The position numbers and the translations under genes are program-made. From NCBI GenBank assembly GCA_030272155.1, contig CP126191.1, positions 9,756,501-9,820,500 on the forward strand: a stretch of DNA of 64,000 bases. The letters are read 5' to 3'. This document shows, one piece after another, positions 33,700 through 45,206 of this stretch; positions within the stretch are counted from its first letter, which is position 1, and each line of letters opens with the position of its first letter. The notes under the pieces are model-generated. The model searched no databases and was not told the origin of the DNA. It saw only the letters and a program-made list of their open reading frames with translations. This DNA comes from Tetradesmus obliquus. Lineage: Eukaryota > Chlorophyta > Chlorophyceae > Sphaeropleales > Scenedesmaceae.

Positions 33700-33975
33700 A
33701 TGAACCGCATTGTTTCTGTGATAGTGGGCGTTCTAGCAGCTGTTCTAGGGCCTCAGGGTACCACCGCACGTCCGCTACCAATGCTTGCCCGCACTGCAGC
33801 CAAAAGAGACTTGCTCGATCGCGTATTTCTCGCCTTTTTGACAGGTAACCTAGTGTTTGCTGGGGTTGCTGTGTTCAAGGAACGCGGAAAGACTATGAGC
33901 GAAGATCAGCTGCTGGCACGCCTGGAAGAAGAGCAGAAACAGGCCCATCAGAGCAAGGAACAGCAGGGCAATTAA
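33700..33975 (+). CDS. Possible small single-pass membrane protein, 91 aa
   Basis: An ATG at 33700 opens 91 codons ending in TAA. The N-terminus is hydrophobic with some basic residues. A second hydrophobic helix (VFLAFLTGNLVFAGVAVF) is followed by a charged coiled-coil-like tail (SEDQLLARLEEEQKQ). Composition is unlike the random frames nearby, which lack such organised segments. I do not recognise a family. It could also be the start of a spliced gene. It sits between the divergent M14 and EHD genes. Confidence 0.35.
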   Translation: MNRIVSVIVGVLAAVLGPQGTTARPLPMLARTAAKRDLLDRVFLAFLTGNLVFAGVAVFKERGKTMSEDQLLARLEEEQKQAHQSKEQQGN

Positions 33976-34489
33976 GCAATAGCCTGGCGACGAGAGGTTC
34001 GCAGCAGGTAAGCTGACAACTGTACTGCATAACTGCTGTCGTGGTTGCAGACAGGACCCAGCTGGCCTCGTTGGAGCTTCTCGGTTGCTCCCCTGCATCT
34101 GCATGTGCAGCCATAATCAACCGCAGTGTGCTAATCTTCATCGATCTGGCACGTACACGTCGCCTGAAGTCTAGCCTGGGCACCGTTGTTGAGTAGGTCA
34201 GGAACTGCTACCACTGCAGCTGCGCTGCTGTGATCCCAGTGCATGCACCTTGCTTCACCTGTTGCTGATATCGAGTGTACAAGGACATCATAACCTCCCT
34301 TTTCCACGGTTACTGCTGCATCATCCCTGCTTGCAGACCTTGAGCCCAGCAACAGCGCGTTGCAGGCAATTTGTGGCAGCGGCAGCAACAGCACTGCATT
34401 AAAGCATTGCAGCACAACAGCGGCAGCAACAGCTCACTTCCACCGGCAGTAGCTGCCGGCAATAGCAAGCAACAGAGCAGTGCAGCATC
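33976..34489. other. 5' flank of the EHD gene
   Basis: Presumed promoter and 5' UTR of the EHD gene. No TATA box, RNA gene or other feature recognised. Confidence 0.35.
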
Positions 34490-35615
34490 ATGAGCGCCAT
34501 TGCCAATGCAGCCACCTATGACAGGTGGTTCAAAGTGGCAGACCAAGACCAAGATGGCCGCGTGACAGGCCCAGATGCAGTCACGTGAGTTATTCTGCGT
34601 GTAATTACTGAGCTTCTTGTGGCTTATGGCTGGTCTAATGCAGTGCAAAACGTATTGTGAATGAGTTCGGCACTTGGTCTCTGGCAGCACAGAGGCAGCA
34701 GAGGCCGGCGGTAGTGCTATGGCCACAGCACTCAGTGTGCATAGGTGTACAATGTGCAGCGAATGACAGCTGACAGAAGCGTGTACACTTGCTTGCCAGC
34801 AGCTTGCTGCGTCAGCATTAGCGGCGGCGCGTTTTGCGCACACAGCAGTTGCACCCATGTTATGCATTGCAATTGGCTGGCACCGCCACATGCATGCGCC
34901 TGTGCTCGAACCCCAAACACACCGCTGCTCCTGCATCATCGCTTTGCACATGCTGATAACGCTGGTGATCCTGATGATGTTGGTGCAATGACGGTGTGGC
35001 CCGTCTTTCCCCCTTTTTTTGAACTCTGAAGCTTCTTCAAGCGCTCAGGTCTGCCAAAGGAGATGCTGGCAAAGGTTTGGGAGCTGGCAAACAGCTCAAG
35101 AGCAGGTGAGCTGCCCGGCTCAATGACACACAGTTGCAGTGTGTCGCATTGCGGTGCGGTGCGTGTCAGGCGTCAGCTGTGCAGATGCCGGTGTAAATTT
35201 GTCCGGCTAGTACCCCCGCCGACGGTCCAGCCCTTGTGTTCAGCACTGCTGCTGTTTGGTTGGCGATGTCTGAGCATGAAACCGCATATGCACGTGCCGT
35301 GCTGCCGCCTTCATGCAGGATTCCTTGACAGACTGGCCTTCCACAAGGCAATGGACCTCATCAGCATTGCACAGTCGGGAACAGACATCACCAGGTGCGG
35401 GGCCGCTGCTGCCGGTGATGCTGCCGTGCTCTGGCTCTTGTACTGAGCACGCACCTGCACATCTGCAGTGTTTGCTGATGCCACCAATGTCCGCAGCGCA
35501 CTGCGCCGCAGACATAGCCTACGCATTACAGCAAACCTGCGCTGCCTTGGCGGCCGCTGTCTGCTCTCGCAGTTGGTGTCACACTGGACATCCCTGACGC
35601 GATTGCTGCCGCCGC

Positions 35616-35651
<36 letters not shown>

Positions 35652-38600
35652 AGGGACAACTACCTGGCAGCGCTGGAAGCAGGCATTGCGCTGCCCCACA
35701 TGGAGGGCCTGGACGGGCTCACAGGTGCAGCACCAGCTGCTTACACTACTGTTGCAGGCTGCATGCCACTCCTGCCAGTGTGTCAGAAGCAGCAGCAGCA
35801 GCAGCAGTGTGCTGGCTCCTTGCCAGCCATTCTTGCTTGGAACTCCATAAGACCTCGCCTCATGTGTCAGCTTCTTCCGATCCCAACAGCAACTGTGCTA
35901 GAATGCGCGAAACTCCCTGCAGTTACTGTTGTGGTGAGTGTGACATCACTGGTGTCCTGTCTTGCACTTGCAGGGTCGTCTGGAGGCGCCTACCCTGCTG
36001 CTGTGCCGGCCTCAAATGGAGGGGCTGCGCCTGCCGGGGCGCCCCGCTCGCCACGCACCACATCTGCAGGCGCCTCCGCTGCAGCAGCAGCCAGCAGCGA
36101 CATGCCGTCGCCCCGCAATAGAGTGAGCGCAGCAGAGTGAAGCAGACGCAGCTGCGGCCGCATGTTTTGCATGCAGCTCGTGTGTTGCTTGCTGTGTATG
36201 TGCCTGCCATCTTTGCACAAATACCTCGCCTGGCTGTCGGTGCGATCAGGACCACGCCAGCCGCATGGCCATTAGCACAGCCCTGATAGCGTTTGATTTT
36301 CCACCTCCCTTCCTGCAAGCTGGCGAGTTGATTTGCTTCTGTTGGTTTGCTTAAGCTGGCGTGCTTTGTGCTTACAGCCCCTGCCGCTGCCTTGTGCCTT
36401 GTGCCTGCAGGCGCCGCCGATGGAGCAGCAGGCAGCGTCGCATGGCGGCGCGCGGATGAGCCTAGGTGGCAAGAGCATGAAGAAGCCGGTGTCTCCCAAG
36501 CTCGTCACATCCATCATTGATGGGCTCAAGCAGATCTACTTCAGCAAGGTGGCTGCCGCTGAATGGCTGGATACCTATGACTTGCTTTTTGGCTTGCCAG
36601 CTCTTGAGCTTGTATTACTTGGCTAAATGACACATGCTCAGACAGCCACGCATTGCCTGCAGACAAACAGCATGAGCTGGTGATGCTGGGTCAGTAAGCT
36701 CCTGCAGCAGCTGCACCTCACGTCACTTTGCAAATTTGTTGTCCAATTGAATGCCTCTGCGCGTCTGGCGCCGCCCCGCAGGTGCGCCCGCTGGAGGACG
36801 CGTTCAAGTTTGGCTCCTTCTTCAGCCTCACGCCACTGCTCTTATGCACTAGTGCAGTACTGTTTCATTGCATCCCTCTGCTCCGCTGGCGCCGCCCAGC
36901 AGGTGCGCCCGCTGGAGGACGCCTTCAAGTTTGGCTCCTTCTTCAGCCCGCTGCTGCACCTCACGCCACTGCTCTAATGCACTGTTTTACTGCGTCCCTC
37001 TGCTCCGCTGGCGCCGCCCCGCAGGTGCGCCCGCTGGAGGACGCGTTCAAGTTTGGGTCCTTCTTCAGCCCGCTGCTGCACGAGAGCGACTTTGAGGCCA
37101 AGCCCAGCGTGCTGCTGCTGGGGCAGTACTCCACGGGTGAGGGCAGCAGAGGGTGCTGTAGGCCTTTGTAGGCCTTCTTGAATTTTCACACACCTGGCTC
37201 AGCGGTTGGGTTTCCCATTCACAGTTTTATTGCTGCTGGGGCAGCATTCCACGGGTGAGGCCCACAGCAGCCTGGCCTGTTGGTATGCTGCTTTCGGTTT
37301 CGTGTGAAATCGCAGCAAAGCGCGCACATGCCTGCCTGGGGCAGTACTCCACGGGTGAGGGCAGCAGCAGCCTTGCCAGCCTAGGCGTATGCTACCTTTT
37401 GTGTCTTGTGTGCACTTGCAGCAAGAAGTGGGGCAGTACTCCACGGGTGAGGGCGGCGCTGCCCATGAACATGCTCAAGCCACTGTGGTCAAGCTGGGGC
37501 AGCGCCTGCGCCCTGACAAGTCTGCTGTGCATGCCTGCGCATCTGCTGCTGTTGGTTGCCTTGTGTACATGCCTGCTCTGCGTGCATGAGCGCGTGCGAG
37601 CCTATTGATGCTATTTCCCTGGCTGTGTGTGTGCAATTGCACAAGGAAGCTGCAGCAGCGCACGTGGCAGCGCGGCTCCGGCAGGCCTCTGCTTTGATTT
37701 GGCCAAGGGAGGGATGTGATCTGCGCCTGGTGTAGCTGGGGTTTTGGGTGAATTGCCAAGCACCCCACACTCCTGTTCAGTAGGTTGAGCTATCTGCTTG
37801 TGCTGTTGAGAACTTACTGACCATGGCGCACGAACCACCCCGCACAGCTGCTGCGCGTATGTTTGGCATATTTTAAGCTGGTGTGCTGTGCTGGCCTGCA
37901 GGCAAGACCACCTTCATTAAATACCTGCTGGGGCGAGACTACCCCGGCTGCCACATAGGGCCCGAGCCAACCACAGACAGGTAATTTGCCTGAGTGTGCA
38001 ATCACTCTGAGCTAAGGAACCAGCTGTCTGTAATTGCTCTCTTCTCAGAGTTGCACTGTGTTAGGTAGGGCGAGACTACCCCGGCTGCCACATAGGGCCC
38101 GAGCCAACCACAGACAGGTGCGCGGGGACACGTTGTTGACCTGCAGCTGGGGGCAAACTGCTGCCCGCTCAGCACGCACTGCTCTAGGGCACGCACTGCT
38201 CGACCAGGAATTGCGCAGCTGTGTGCGGTGCAGTGCTGGCAGCGGCTGCATATAACTTTGCGGAAAATACTCTGCCAAGGTCACATGCGTACGCAACGTT
38301 GCAGCGGGCTGCACGGTCGCAACGAATGCGTGTACATTAAGGACAGCGTACATGTATGTCTCGTGGCTGCCTTGCCACTGACCCTGGCGCCGCAGGTTTG
38401 TGGTGGTTCAGCGCGCCGCTAGGCAGTGCATGTGGCGCGTTGCGATCACCATCTGGCATCTGTATAGGTAGTTTTATCATGTGACTGCCTGTGCGCTGCT
38501 GGCCACAGGTTTGTGGTGGTGCAGGGCGCAGCTAGGCAGTGCATGTGGCGCGTGTGTCTTCAACATTTTGCATGTGTGTATTGCTCATTTGTGACTGCCT

Positions 38601-40968
38601 GTGTGCTGCTGGCCGCAGGTTTGTGGTGGTGCGCCCGTCTACTTTAGTGCAGCGCGCTCACACTGCACCGTGTGTGACCTGTCGATCGGTTCACACCAGC
38701 TTCTTTGTGGCTGCTGCTGACCTAACTCTGCCGCAGGTTTGTGGTGGCGCAGCACGGGCTGGATGAGCATTCACCATCTGGCATCTAACTATGTTTTTTA
38801 TATGTGGCTGCCCCTGTGCTGCTGGCCCCGCAGGTTTGTGGTGGTGCAGCATGGGCTGGAGGAGCGCCGCACGCCCGGCAACACGCTGGCGGTGCAGCCC
38901 GACAAGCCCTACCAGGGCCTCAGCCAGTTCGGCACAGGTGGGGCTGCTGCTGCTGCTGTTTGCTGGTGACGGCTGGCATGTATTTGACAGCAGCACATGA
39001 GGAATGCATGCAAGGCAGCACAGCACAGCATGCACGTGCCTTCGTGGCTTGATGTGCTCGTGGCACTGCCGCATATCAATGTATTCCTTGCCATCCCATG
39101 CACACCCTGCCACATCAACGCCATGTGTGGGTGTTTAATCGTGTGTGTTTCTGCGTGTGTGGCTGTACAAACAACACACAGGCTTCCTGTCGCGCTTTGA
39201 GGGCGCTTCCTGCCCCGCGCCGCTGCTGGACAGCATCACGCTGGTGGACACGCCAGGCGTGCTCAGCGGCGAGAAGCAGCGCATCGAGCGCAACTACCAG
39301 TTCATCGACGTGTGCGAGTGGTTCGCGGTGCGCTCCGACCTCATCCTGCTGCTGTTCGACCCCTACAAGTGAGCTGTGGCGAGACGTGTGGATCAGTACA
39401 GTGCAAGGATGCAGGCTGTAGTGACGGCTGTGAGTGTTGCGTCAGCACCAAGAGTGTGCGCTCCGACCTCATCCTGCTGATGTTCGACCCCTACAGGTGA
39501 GCTGCGCTGGGACCTGAGGATGTTAGGGTTGTACAAGGGTACAGGCTTTGGCGACAGCTGTGAGGCACTGCGTATTGCCTCATCCTGCTGCTGTTCGACC
39601 CCTACAAGTGAGCTGCAATGACTTCTGGGGACGAGTAGAATCCAAGGGCTCAGGCTTGAGTGTCAACTGTTGTGGTGCTGCGTACTACTACACGTGCGCT
39701 GCAATGAGACCTGAGGATGAGTGGTTCAAGGGTTGTACATGAGTTCAGGCTTTAGTGGCAGCTGTGTGGTGCTGCGTATCGCCCAGACCTCATCCTGCTG
39801 CTGTTCGACCCCTACATGTGAGCTGTGCTGAGACACGAGGATGAGTGGTGCAAGGTTTCAGGCTCTAGTGACGTTTGTGAGGCACCTCGTACAACCACGA
39901 GTGTGTTGACATGTGGCACAAGAATTCGAACGGCTGGTCAGCTGATGGCAGACCGCACTGCTGCACTGTCCAAACTCTATGCATTCAATACCAATACCAA
40001 TACCAAAGTATGGAACGGACCCACCTCAGGCACAAGCCCAGCGAGCCGATCTACAGCTCATGAGGGTTCAACAATGGTGCACCTGTCACCAGCAAATTGA
40101 GTTAGCATCCGCACCTCCAAAGTTGCAATTGTACCATGGTGTCATCTCCTGTGCTCACCTGTGCTGTGCATCCTCTGCGTGTGTCATGCACGCTGCCCTG
40201 TGCAGGCTGGAGTTACTCCTGCCCCTGCTGCTGTGCTGTTGCTTGTCAAGCTGATCTTTGTGGTGTGCCCCATCTGTATGCGTGATGTGCATGTGTCGTT
40301 CACCCCTTGCAGGCTGGACATCAGTGATGAGTTCAAGCAGGTCATCAGCACACTGCGGGGGCACGACGATAAGGTGGGAGGCGGCTGCAAACAAACATAC
40401 AATTTCCATGTAGATGCAATTTGCATACAAGCAGAACAGTCAGCCATGGGGGTTGCAGGCAGCCTGCATGGAGTCACACCAGTGATGAGTTCAAGCAGGT
40501 CATCAGCACCCTGCGGGGGCATGATGATAAGGTGGGAGGCGGCTGCACGCAATCATACAAACCTATAGTTTGTTTCAGAGCACAACAGTTAGCCATGCTG
40601 GCAGCAGGGGTTGCAGACAGCCTGCTGAAAACTCCATGTTAACAGCCTGCTTGCAGTCGTGCCATTGACAGCAGCCAGCTGAAGGTTCAGAAAGCAATGG
40701 CTTGCAGATCTTGGACTCCTTCTGGCACTGCGATCAGCATATCGAGGACATAGCTGGGCTGGCTGCTCGAGCAGACCTTGCATTCCTGCTGGCACTGCCA
40801 CTAGCTCGTCACAGCTGGGCTGGCAGCATCCTGAGGTCAAAGCTGGGCTGGCCACTTTAGCAGCTGAAGTGGGGCCTTGTTGGTGGTCAAAATAAAAGTT
40901 TAAGCACGCCGCTGGAGCGCGTGCTGCACCCTGCGTCTGGCTGAACATCAGCACCATACATTGATGTC

Positions 40969-41048
<80 letters not shown>

Positions 41049-41606
41049 GCCACCTGTCTAGGTGCGCATCATCCTGAACAAGTCGGACCAGGTGGACCAG
41101 CAGCAGCTGATGCGCGTTTACGGCGCACTCATGTGGAGCCTGGGCAAGGTCTTCAAGAGCCCTGAGGTCTGCAAGGTGAGCCACCGCAATGCAGCCGTGT
41201 GGGCTGCCCAGCCGCATTTAATCATGTGTACCATCGATGCAGAGCCTGGGCAAATCCTTCAAGAGCCCTGAGGTCTGCAAGGTGAGCGCCACAACTCATG
41301 AACAAAGTGCAGTGGGACAAAACAGCCCAAACACCTGGCAGGTGCCCCCAGCCTGTTTAGGGACACCCTAACAGGACACAGCTGGCAGTAGACGTTGTTA
41401 CTGTCGGTGCTGCCCCCAACCTTTGCCGCCTATCGCCTGCCCTGGCGCGCTATGTCTTCAAGCCACGGAGCACCGCGCCACCCTGCCGTCACCGCTGACT
41501 CATGCTTCATGCTTGCCGCTGCTGCTGCTGCTGCTGCCGCCTGCCAGGTGTACATCGGCAGCTTCAACAGCGAGGGGCCATCAACATGCTTACTTCTTGC
41601 CGCCGC

Positions 41607-41640
<34 letters not shown>

Positions 41641-41739
41641 GCCTGCCAGGTGTACATCGGCAGCTTCAACAGCGAGGCACCCATCAACATGCTTACATCC
41701 TGCTGCTGCTGCTGCTGCTGCTGCTGCCGCTGCTGCTGC

Positions 41740-41773
<34 letters not shown>

Positions 41774-41830
41774 GCCCGCCAGGTGTACATCGGCAGCCTC
41801 AACAGCGAGGCGCCCATCAACATGGTTACA

Positions 41831-41897
<67 letters not shown>

Positions 41898-43035
41898 GCC
41901 CGCCAGGTGTACATCGGCAGCTTCAACAGCGAGGCGCCCATTGACGCAGCCAAGAACCCGCACTGCGTGGAGCTGTTTGAGAAGGAGCAGGCGCAGCTGC
42001 TGCACGACCTGTACGAGATCCCCAGCCGCTCCTGCGACCGCAAGGTGCGATGCTGACAGCTGAATAGCCAGCACATGCGGCTGTGCGGTGTGTTGAAGTC
42101 AGCTGGATGATCACTGGAGGGGCGGGGAGGTAGTGCACGTAGCTGTACTGCATGGCGTGCCTGCCACTCAATTTGACAACCGAATGCAACATGATACTTC
42201 TGTTGCGCGTGGCTGCAAGTGAACGAGTTTGTCAAGCATGTGCGCACATGTGGGTTATCCTCTCTCAACCAAGTGATGCTGACGTCATCACTCGCTGCTT
42301 GCATTGCCTGCGCAGGTGAACGAGTTTGTCAAGCGCGTGCGCGCCTTCCGCATCCACCTGCTCATTATGGGCCACCTGCGCGCCAACATGCCAGCCATGT
42401 TTGGCAAGGATAAGGCGCAGCGCAAGATGCTGGAGCGGCTGCCAGAGATCTTCTTCCAGGTGGGTTAGACGGCAGCCAGCAGCGACGCAGCAACGTGGCA
42501 GCAGCAGCAGAAGGTGTGTGGGTGGGGGGGGGGCAAGCATACAGCGCAAGATGCTGGAGCGGCTGCCAGAGATCTTCTTCCAGGTGGGTGAGCCGGCAGT
42601 CGACAGCAAAGCAACAGCGTGGCAGCAGCATGGCAGCAGCAGCAGCAGCAGGCAGGCATTACAGCAACGCACCAGCAGGGCAGGGAAGACAGAGAGGCAT
42701 GTACCAGCTTGCATGCTTGCCTGCCAGCCTGCCTGCTGTGAATGAGCTGTCACACGTGCTGCCCTGCTCAAATTATCCATCCAACAAGCTTAAAGCTGCT
42801 GCCGCTGCCGCTGCTGCTGCTGCTGCTGCTGCTGCCGCTGCTGCTGCAGGTGCAGCGCGAGCACCACCTGCCTGCGGGCGACTTCCCTGACGTGGTGCGC
42901 TTCCGCGAGATCCTGTCTGCCTTTGACTTCAGCGTGTTCCCCAAGATGGGCAAGAGCATGCTGAAGCAGATCGATGACGTGCTGTCAGTGGATGTGCCCA
43001 ACCTGGTGCGCGCGTTTGACAACCCCTACCAGTGA
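34490..43035 (+). CDS. EHD1: EHD-family dynamin-like ATPase with N-terminal EH domain
   Basis: Membrane-remodelling ATPase of endocytic recycling; plant and algal EHDs carry the EH domain at the N-terminus, as here. Coding exons: 34490-34584, 35032-35105, 35319-35394, 35654-35724, 35974-36122, 36411-36548, 37025-37136, 37902-37980, 38834-38937, 39182-39368, 40313-40373, 41062-41175, 41907-42044, 42316-42459, 42850-43035; phases agree, 575 aa. The EH domain (residues ~8-95) contains an EF-hand loop DQDQDGRVTG and the WxLA-type helix KVWELANSS. A Ser/Ala-rich linker follows. The ATPase has P-loop GQYSTGKTT, TT switch PEPTTDRF, DTPGVLSGEKQR and NKSD. The C-terminal helical part (FPKMGKSMLKQIDDVL) is complete and the protein ends NPYQ. 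Introns around almost every ATPase-domain exon contain tandem copies of the adjoining exon edge, listed separately. Confidence 0.95.
36753..37078 (+). repeat. EHD exon 7 start repeated three times
   Basis: The acceptor and first ~45 bp of exon 7 (cgcag|gtgcgcccgctggagg...) occur with exon-like starts at 36782, 36903 and 37025 (the real one), spaced 121 and 122 bp. All three keep the AG acceptor. Confidence 0.92.
37108..37462 (+). repeat. EHD exon 7 end (P-loop codons) repeated four times
   Basis: The segment ggggcagtactccacg|ggtgagg recurs with donor GT at 37137 (real), 37255, 37355 and 37447. All four keep the donor. Confidence 0.9.
37928..38118 (+). repeat. EHD exon 8 end duplicated
   Basis: About 50 bp of exon 8 from gggcgagactaccccggctg to the donor recur intact in the next intron; donors at 37981 and 38118. 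Confidence 0.92.
38386..38860 (+). repeat. EHD exon 9 start repeated five times
   Basis: The acceptor plus gtttgtggtgg occurs with copy starts at 38396, 38509, 38619, 38736 and 38834 (real), spaced 98-117 bp. All have AG. Intronic sequence between copies is also similar (gcatgtggcgcg, gtgactgcctgtg). Confidence 0.9.
39337..39900 (+). repeat. EHD exon 10 end repeated four times
   Basis: The segment ctcatcctgctgctgttcga through the donor and gagctg recurs, with donors at 39369 (real), 39497, 39608 and 39818. Intervening intron sequence (ggctttagtggcagctgtg type) is repeated too, including one unit without the exon part. Confidence 0.9.
40313..40560 (+). repeat. EHD exon 11 with donor duplicated
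   Basis: Most of exon 11 and ~20 bp of the following intron recur 158 bp downstream (donors 40374 and 40532) with few changes; the copy lacks the acceptor side. Confidence 0.9.
40971..41045 (+). repeat. (CTG)25 microsatellite just before an EHD exon
   Basis: Twenty-five uninterrupted CTG units end 16 bp before the acceptor of exon 12, in the position of the polypyrimidine tract. Confidence 0.95.
41133..41290 (+). repeat. EHD exon 12 end duplicated
   Basis: About 45 bp of exon 12 and its donor recur; donors at 41176 (real) and 41282, with three changes. Confidence 0.9.
41518..41950 (+). repeat. EHD exon 13 start repeated four times, each behind a CTG run
   Basis: The block (CTG)n-gcccgccag|gtgtacatcggcagc...gcccatcaac appears with exon-like starts at 41548, 41650, 41783 and 41907 (real). 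All keep AG. Confidence 0.93.
42205..42592 (+). repeat. EHD exon 14: start and end both duplicated
   Basis: A copy of the exon start (gtgaacgagtttgtcaagc) lies at 42219, 97 bp before the real one, with AA instead of AG. The exon end (cagcgcaagatgctggagcg to the donor) recurs with donors at 42460 (real) and 42584. Confidence 0.9.
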
Positions 43036-43434
43036 CTTGGCCGGCGGCAGGTTACTGCTGCTGCGGTTTTGTGGTGATGGTGCTGCTGCTGCTTTTGCTG
43101 ATGTTGGGATCCGGGGCAGCAGCTTGGAGTTGAGCAAGTTGCTGCTGCGGCATAAATTGCGGGGTTGTGATTTGGCCGGCAGCATGAAGGCGCACTGCTG
43201 TGAGCAGGTATCTGCTGTTGTTGATAAAGAGTCTGCATTTTGCACGTGTTGTGTTGGCTGCAGCACGTGTGCTCAGGGTTTTGTTGTGACTTGGCAGCAG
43301 CCTGATGGTGCAGTGCTATGAGGCGGCAGGTTGCACATGCTGGTGGCAGCTGTTTGATGCAAGTGGGGTCTTCGTGTGTGTGCATGGCGTTGGCTGCCAG
43401 GCCCAATGGAGTGCTGCAACGTGTACACACTTTA

Positions 43435-44105
43435 GGGGGTGTTTACACCTGAGCTTGGTCACTTACAAAGTCACGCCTGCACCAAAACGCGCACTTGAAA
43501 ACGATTTTTATAAGTACAAATATGCGGATTCTGTGTTCAGTTTTGTGTAACGCTGCGTAGCGTGCTGGAACTCCGCCTCCCGAAAACCCAGCACAAACAT
43601 GCCCAAACGCCAACCGGAACCCCCTGTTAAGCATCACCGACCGCAGCGTTAACCAAAACGCACTGTTTCAGATTGTTTGTTACCACAAACTCAACATGTA
43701 TTTGAGAAAACGCAGCTCAACTCGCGTCGTGTACGCCAGGGTGCCGGCTGCCGCGATGCCCCCACCACAGGAGCCAGGCTCATGGCGACGAGCGCAAACG
43801 CAAGGGCAGAAACACCAAATAAACATCGAAAAAGTGCAGGACTAGGTGTTTCTGGTCAGATGGCATGACTGGGATGTTTGCAGTAGCAGTGCAGTAGCAG
43901 TGCAGTAGCAGCAACAGTAGCTGTTACAAGACCCCCCCAGACGCTGCATGATGCCGGACGCAGCTTGAATCGCTTCGAAACCACTGAGTTTTATGTAAAT
44001 TTATGTGTTTACAGCGCGCGTTTAGTATTTCGTCATGTCCGATTTAGGTGTAAACGGGTTGAGCCATCTAGGCCCTGAGTCTTGAGCCCAGGTGTAAACA
44101 CCCCC
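43435..44105. mobile_element. MITE of PIF/Harbinger type
   Basis: A 671-bp segment with terminal inverted repeats gggggtgtttacacctg at both ends (20 of 21 bp match when extended), flanked by TTA at 43432-43434 and 44106-44108. A 3-bp TTA target duplication with G-rich termini is characteristic of PIF/Harbinger elements. A subterminal copy of the motif lies near 44045-44060. It encodes no transposase. It inserted 400 bp after the EHD stop. Confidence 0.8.
43546..43550 (+). promoter_or_regulatory. Candidate polyadenylation signal TGTAA inside the MITE
   Basis: The first TGTAA I find after the EHD stop codon lies within the MITE; another is at 43994-43998. Confidence 0.3.
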
Positions 44106-44108
44106 TTA

Positions 44109-45206
44109 TAGTGGGTGCATATCTCCTCGTCCAGCATTTGTTGCGTAACTATGTCCGGCTGGTACCCCTGCCCACGGTCCAACTCTGCAAGTCCTGGTAA
44201 AGAGATCTTGTGGAAGACGAACCGTCGGCAAGGAAACTTGCATTCCTGGGTTGTGCAGTCTGAAGTTGACGCAGCCATGATGGCCTGGGGAGCCGTCTAG
44301 CTATGTGAGTATGCATGATATTGCATTACGCTTATGCTTGTCATGAATGCAATCAGCAACTTCTTTATATGTGCAGAATCCAGGAGCCGTACATATTCTT
44401 CCTTTTGCATCTGAGGTGCTAGCTGCATGCAGCTGACAACTTGACGTGCTTGGTGCGACAGTGTGGCATATGCCAGAGGCGAAATCATAAAAGGCTGCAA
44501 CGGTGCATCTGCCCGCGAGGAGCTGAGATGCTTGCAGTGACTGTCTGTTGTGAGAACCACACATGCGCGCAGCCAGCGCAAGATACTGCACCGACATCGG
44601 TTATGCTGGCGGAAATAAGTGATCTGGATTCTTCGAATGCCCAGACAACAGCGTTGATTCAGCAGCTTGACGGCGAACAGCACCTGTCACTGCGAGATTT
44701 GGTCCCGGCCGATCCACTTCATGACCCCTCCCGATGCCAACATATCATTTGAAATCTCTTAAATAGCGATTGAAAATTACAGGAGCTTACGAACAAGCAA
44801 GAAACACGCTCGCTCGAAAGCTGTACCTACGATCCCACCACCGACAAGTGCGGACCGAAAGGATGACCAGCAAAAATGTGATCATCACAAGCCCTGATAG
44901 GCAGCTCGACGTGCGTTTCAGCCCTCACTGCTTACATTAAGCAAGTAATAGGCAGCAGGAAAAGCAAAACAAAGATACAGTGCAACGCAGTGTAGAGCCT
45001 TTTGGTCGAACTAGACATCAGACGCTGCAGTATCAGCCTTGTAATCTACGTTAGCTAACTTTCCAAACATAAATTGGCTTCAGTGGCTGAATTCTGAAGG
45101 CGAGCTGGAGTGCAGCTGCTGGACCAACACGCTGCAGCTTGAGCATCCTGCTTGCAACCGCTTTCCAATAAGCGATCCGCCGTCGTCACCTACTTGACAA
45201 GCGGTG
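44109..45206. other. Intergenic, between MITE and SBP-box gene
   Basis: No gene recognised. A minus-strand frame at 44033-44278 is open for 81 residues without family resemblance. Sequence at 44149-44185 resembles 35196-35232 inside an EHD intron. Confidence 0.3.

Noticed and set aside
36782-36990. Echo copies in the EHD gene as genuine alternative exons
   Set aside because: Each has only one splice side, with stop codons or frame shifts soon after; the real exons form a complete, phase-consistent EHD. They are better seen as intronic duplications, though their splice sites may be used aberrantly.
41500-41945. Long poly-Cys, poly-Ala and poly-Leu frames on both strands
   Set aside because: These are translations of CTG/CAG arrays in introns, not proteins.
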